Position numbers and translations under genes: made by a program
Part shown: positions 54,123-55,972 of the stretch, in pieces
Position numbering within the stretch: position 1 is the first letter of the stretch
Layout of the letters: every line of letters starts with the position of its first letter
NCBI GenBank assembly: GCA_020247005.1
Contig: JADCJN010000084.1
Coordinates: 1-55,972 of the forward strand
Source of the DNA: Silvanigrellales bacterium
GTDB taxonomy: Bacteria > Bdellovibrionota_B > Oligoflexia > Silvanigrellales > Silvanigrellaceae
DNA: 55,972 nt
Reading direction: 5' to 3'
The notes under the pieces: generated by a model
Seen by the model: the letters and a program-made list of their open reading frames with translations, nothing else
The model's database searches: none
Told to the model about the DNA's origin: nothing

Positions 54123-54138
54123 ACGAGCCCAAGCTCGT
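54123..54138 (+). terminator. Weak hairpin after proS
   Basis: ACGAGC-CCAA-GCTCGT forms a 6-bp stem with a 4-base loop in the 51-base space between convergent proS and the AsmA-type gene. The T run is absent on both strands (only scattered T on plus), so termination is doubtful. Confidence 0.3.
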
Positions 54139-54152
54139 GCCGACGGGTGTGC

Positions 54153-55972
54153 TTATTTCCCCAATATCCCCTTCAGAATGGCACCAGCATCAGCTTTGCC
54201 GTCTTTCTTTGCGCGCTCAAGTTCAGCCTTCGCTTTTCCTTGGAGCTTTTTCTTTTCTTCTTCTGCCCGCTTCTTCAGGTCCGATAGGGCCTTGTCTGTG
54301 TTCCCTTTGAGAAGCTTGTTGAGCTCCTCTTCGGCACGCTTGCGGATTTCTTTCTCTACAGTCTCGCGCGCTTTGGCATTGAAGCGAGCCTGTAGGGGAG
54401 CGAAGTCTATGGCAACGGCGGGCGCTTTCACAGTGCCTCCCAGCACCATTGGCAAGGAAAGGTCGCCCTTGTCGTCGAGAAGCAGCGTTGCGTACTTGCT
54501 CTGCTGGAGCATCTTTTGCTCTATGGCCTCACCTGCAGTGTAGGTGGCATTGCCCTGCAGGCTGAGGTCGAGCCCCACGCTCCCTTTGAAATCAAGCACT
54601 CCATCACGACCGCCGTTTCGGCTCGTCAGGTAGACGCGCCCTTGCTTCACTTCCAAAGACCCTTTGACGTTCTTTATGGACCTGTCGACGTTTCCTTTTT
54701 CGGCAATTCGAACATTCCGTATGGTGTCGTATTCGGCCTTGTATTTTGCAACGTCGATGTTTTTCAGTGCCCCTGTGTTTTTCACCAAGGGGTTTGAAAG
54801 GATTTTTTCGGCCGCGACAATAATGTCATCGGCCGCTTTTACGGCAGACAAACCGTTGACATAGGCGTCGAATTTCTCTTGCGCGACAGTGACGACACTG
54901 GCGGTTTTGAGTTCACCTTCGGCAAAGCCAAATGCACCCGTGCCGCTGAGGGTTTTGCTGATATTCGGAAAAGTGCTTCCACGGCCTTCAAGGTCAAGAT
55001 CGAAAGACGCCTGACCCGCTAGAACATCTTTGTGCTGTGGCACGACGAAAGCCAAAACTTGCTCGACACGCACGGCTTCGAGCGTGATCTTCGACTTGAA
55101 AGCCAAGGGGACTGTGGAAACATTCACAAGGCCGTCTATACGAGTGCGGCCGCCAAAGGCCGACAGCGACAGTTCGCGCAAGCGAGCCACGAGCCCTTCC
55201 AGCCGAGCATCCACCACGAGTTTACTTATTTGAAAGTCTTTGTAGAGGAGTTCGTCGATGGAAATTTTCGCTTGAACATCGCTCCCCGCAAGAAGGCTCT
55301 TTTGTTCGGGAGTGAGTTCAAATTCCTTCGGAGACGCGGAGCCGACCTCAGCTGTGCCGGGTGAATTTGCAGACGAGTCGGAAAGACCGCCCGGGCCCGA
55401 AGGCTGATCACGGCCCGCAATCGCATCGCCTCCTGTTGACGTTGTAGGTGAAGGGCTCTCTTCCAAGGGGGCCTCTGAGCCCGATTTGGAGCCCACAAAA
55501 GGGCCGAGAAGAGAGACGAGATCGAGCCGCCGGCTCGAAACCGTGAGATTCCCATTCAGAGGTTTGGTGCGCGCGGAATTCCACATGAGATCGATGTCCG
55601 ACCCCTCCAGGACGCTCTTGAGCGCAAGTCTTGACTTTACGTTCTCAGGTGCCGAAAGCGCACCCTCCACGCCTCCATCGAGTTTGAGCGAAGCATTCAC
55701 AAGAAACGCTTTGTGATTTGGAAGAACGTCACCCAGACGCGAAAGGTCATTGTTTTCTGCCTTGACGCTCAAGCGAAGGTCTTTGCGCTCGAAACCATTC
55801 AGGCTCGCAGACACATCGACATCCAGGTTGTGAAGTCGCGCCTTCATTCTCGAAAGTTCAAATGCGTCTGGCAGCACCTTTCCTTCGAACTCGACGTGAA
55901 GCGGAATGTCTTCTGACTTGCTGAACGCTCCGTTGGCCGCTGAAATAAGCATTTTGTCGAAAGAGACTCGGC
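54153..55972 (-). CDS. AsmA-family protein (partial, N-terminus off the right edge)
   Basis: AsmA-family proteins are large inner-membrane-anchored periplasmic proteins that probably help lipid or outer-membrane traffic. The frame is open to the right edge, so at least 606 residues are visible and the N-terminus is missing. Motifs typical of the AsmA C-terminal region are LRELSLSAFGGRTRIDGLVN, GQASFDLDLEGRGSTFPNIS and SGTGAFGFAEGEL. A repeat-like Ser/Pro/Gly-rich linker lies near residues 165-210 of the visible part. The C-terminus is a charged Lys/Glu coil. It converges with proS. Confidence 0.85.
   Translation of the reverse strand, partial: RVSFDKMLISAANGAFSKSEDIPLHVEFEGKVLPDAFELSRMKARLHNLDVDVSASLNGFERKDLRLSVKAENNDLSRLGDVLPNHKAFLVNASLKLDGGVEGALSAPENVKSRLALKSVLEGSDIDLMWNSARTKPLNGNLTVSSRRLDLVSLLGPFVGSKSGSEAPLEESPSPTTSTGGDAIAGRDQPSGPGGLSDSSANSPGTAEVGSASPKEFELTPEQKSLLAGSDVQAKISIDELLYKDFQISKLVVDARLEGLVARLRELSLSAFGGRTRIDGLVNVSTVPLAFKSKITLEAVRVEQVLAFVVPQHKDVLAGQASFDLDLEGRGSTFPNISKTLSGTGAFGFAEGELKTASVVTVAQEKFDAYVNGLSAVKAADDIIVAAEKILSNPLVKNTGALKNIDVAKYKAEYDTIRNVRIAEKGNVDRSIKNVKGSLEVKQGRVYLTSRNGGRDGVLDFKGSVGLDLSLQGNATYTAGEAIEQKMLQQSKYATLLLDDKGDLSLPMVLGGTVKAPAVAIDFAPLQARFNAKARETVEKEIRKRAEEELNKLLKGNTDKALSDLKKRAEEEKKKLQGKAKAELERAKKDGKADAGAILKGILGK

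Noticed and set aside
1..55972. Search for CRISPR arrays, IS elements, phage genes, tRNA and rRNA
   Set aside because: No regularly spaced direct repeats, transposase motifs, phage structural genes or clover-leaf sequences were noticed on reading. A tRNA scan would be needed to exclude a tRNA in the short spacers.

Overview
The window is a bacterial chromosome segment of roughly mid-50s percent GC, judged by eye. It comes from a Gram-negative (diderm) organism. Evidence for two membranes is a BamD-like lipoprotein, two predicted outer-membrane beta-barrels ending in Phe, several lipoproteins and an AsmA-family protein. Full-length bacterial RpoB and RpoC, the zinc-ribbon form of S14, a Walker-A-variant cytidylate kinase (as in spirochaetes), GatCAB and a propionyl-CoA carboxylase/epimerase set fit a lineage of the former Deltaproteobacteria (Bdellovibrionota- or Myxococcota-like). 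That placement is inference. No phage, IS element, CRISPR array, rRNA or tRNA was recognised.

Region 1 (1-22321, all minus strand) is one long information-processing block. In transcription order it reads rplK-rplA-rplJ-rplL-rpoB-rpoC, a clear terminator, rpsJ, a spacer of about 200 bases, rplC-rplD-rplW-rplB-rpsS-rplV-rpsC-rplP-rpmC-rpsQ-rplN-rplE-rpsN-rpsH-rplF-rplR-rpsE-rpmD-rplO-secY-adk. adk starts at TTG and runs off the left edge. Three departures from the usual order stand out. rplX (L24) is absent between rplN and rplE, and the L5 that follows has a long basic Gly/Ala/Lys N-terminus. The str operon (rpsL-rpsG-fusA-tuf) is not between rpoC and rpsJ. secE-nusG do not precede rplK; an outer-membrane-like protein gene sits there instead.

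Region 2 (22464-35089) is mixed. Its centrepiece is a two-gene plus-strand unit at 23797-27389: a 97-residue membrane protein overlapping by TTGA with a protein of about 1100 residues. That protein matches plant methionine S-methyltransferase over its whole length, with an N-terminal SAM methyltransferase and a C-terminal aminotransferase-like domain. Unlike the plant enzyme as I recall it, the aminotransferase-like domain keeps the PLP lysine and other key residues. Next come gatC-gatA-gatB (minus), cmk (plus), and a tightly coupled udk / OsmC / cinA / beta-barrel operon (minus).

Region 3 (35292-41453, plus) is a propionyl-CoA to (R)-methylmalonyl-CoA module: carboxyltransferase, biotin carboxylase, biotinyl carrier, an unknown lipoprotein, methylmalonyl-CoA epimerase and a BamD-like lipoprotein. 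It is preceded by nested inverted repeats carrying two TTGCAA-type boxes.

Region 4 (41450-55972) holds a YkgJ-type cysteine-cluster protein, a small membrane protein, a vWA-domain lipoprotein and an AT-rich-looking lipoprotein gene. It also holds an EpmA-like lysyl-transferase with an extra N-terminal domain, a Lon-type protease with a histone-like Lys-rich tail, and a RecQ-like helicase whose zinc motif lies at the extreme C-terminus. It ends with a DUF3299 protein, a class II glutamine amidotransferase, proS and a 5'-truncated AsmA-family gene.
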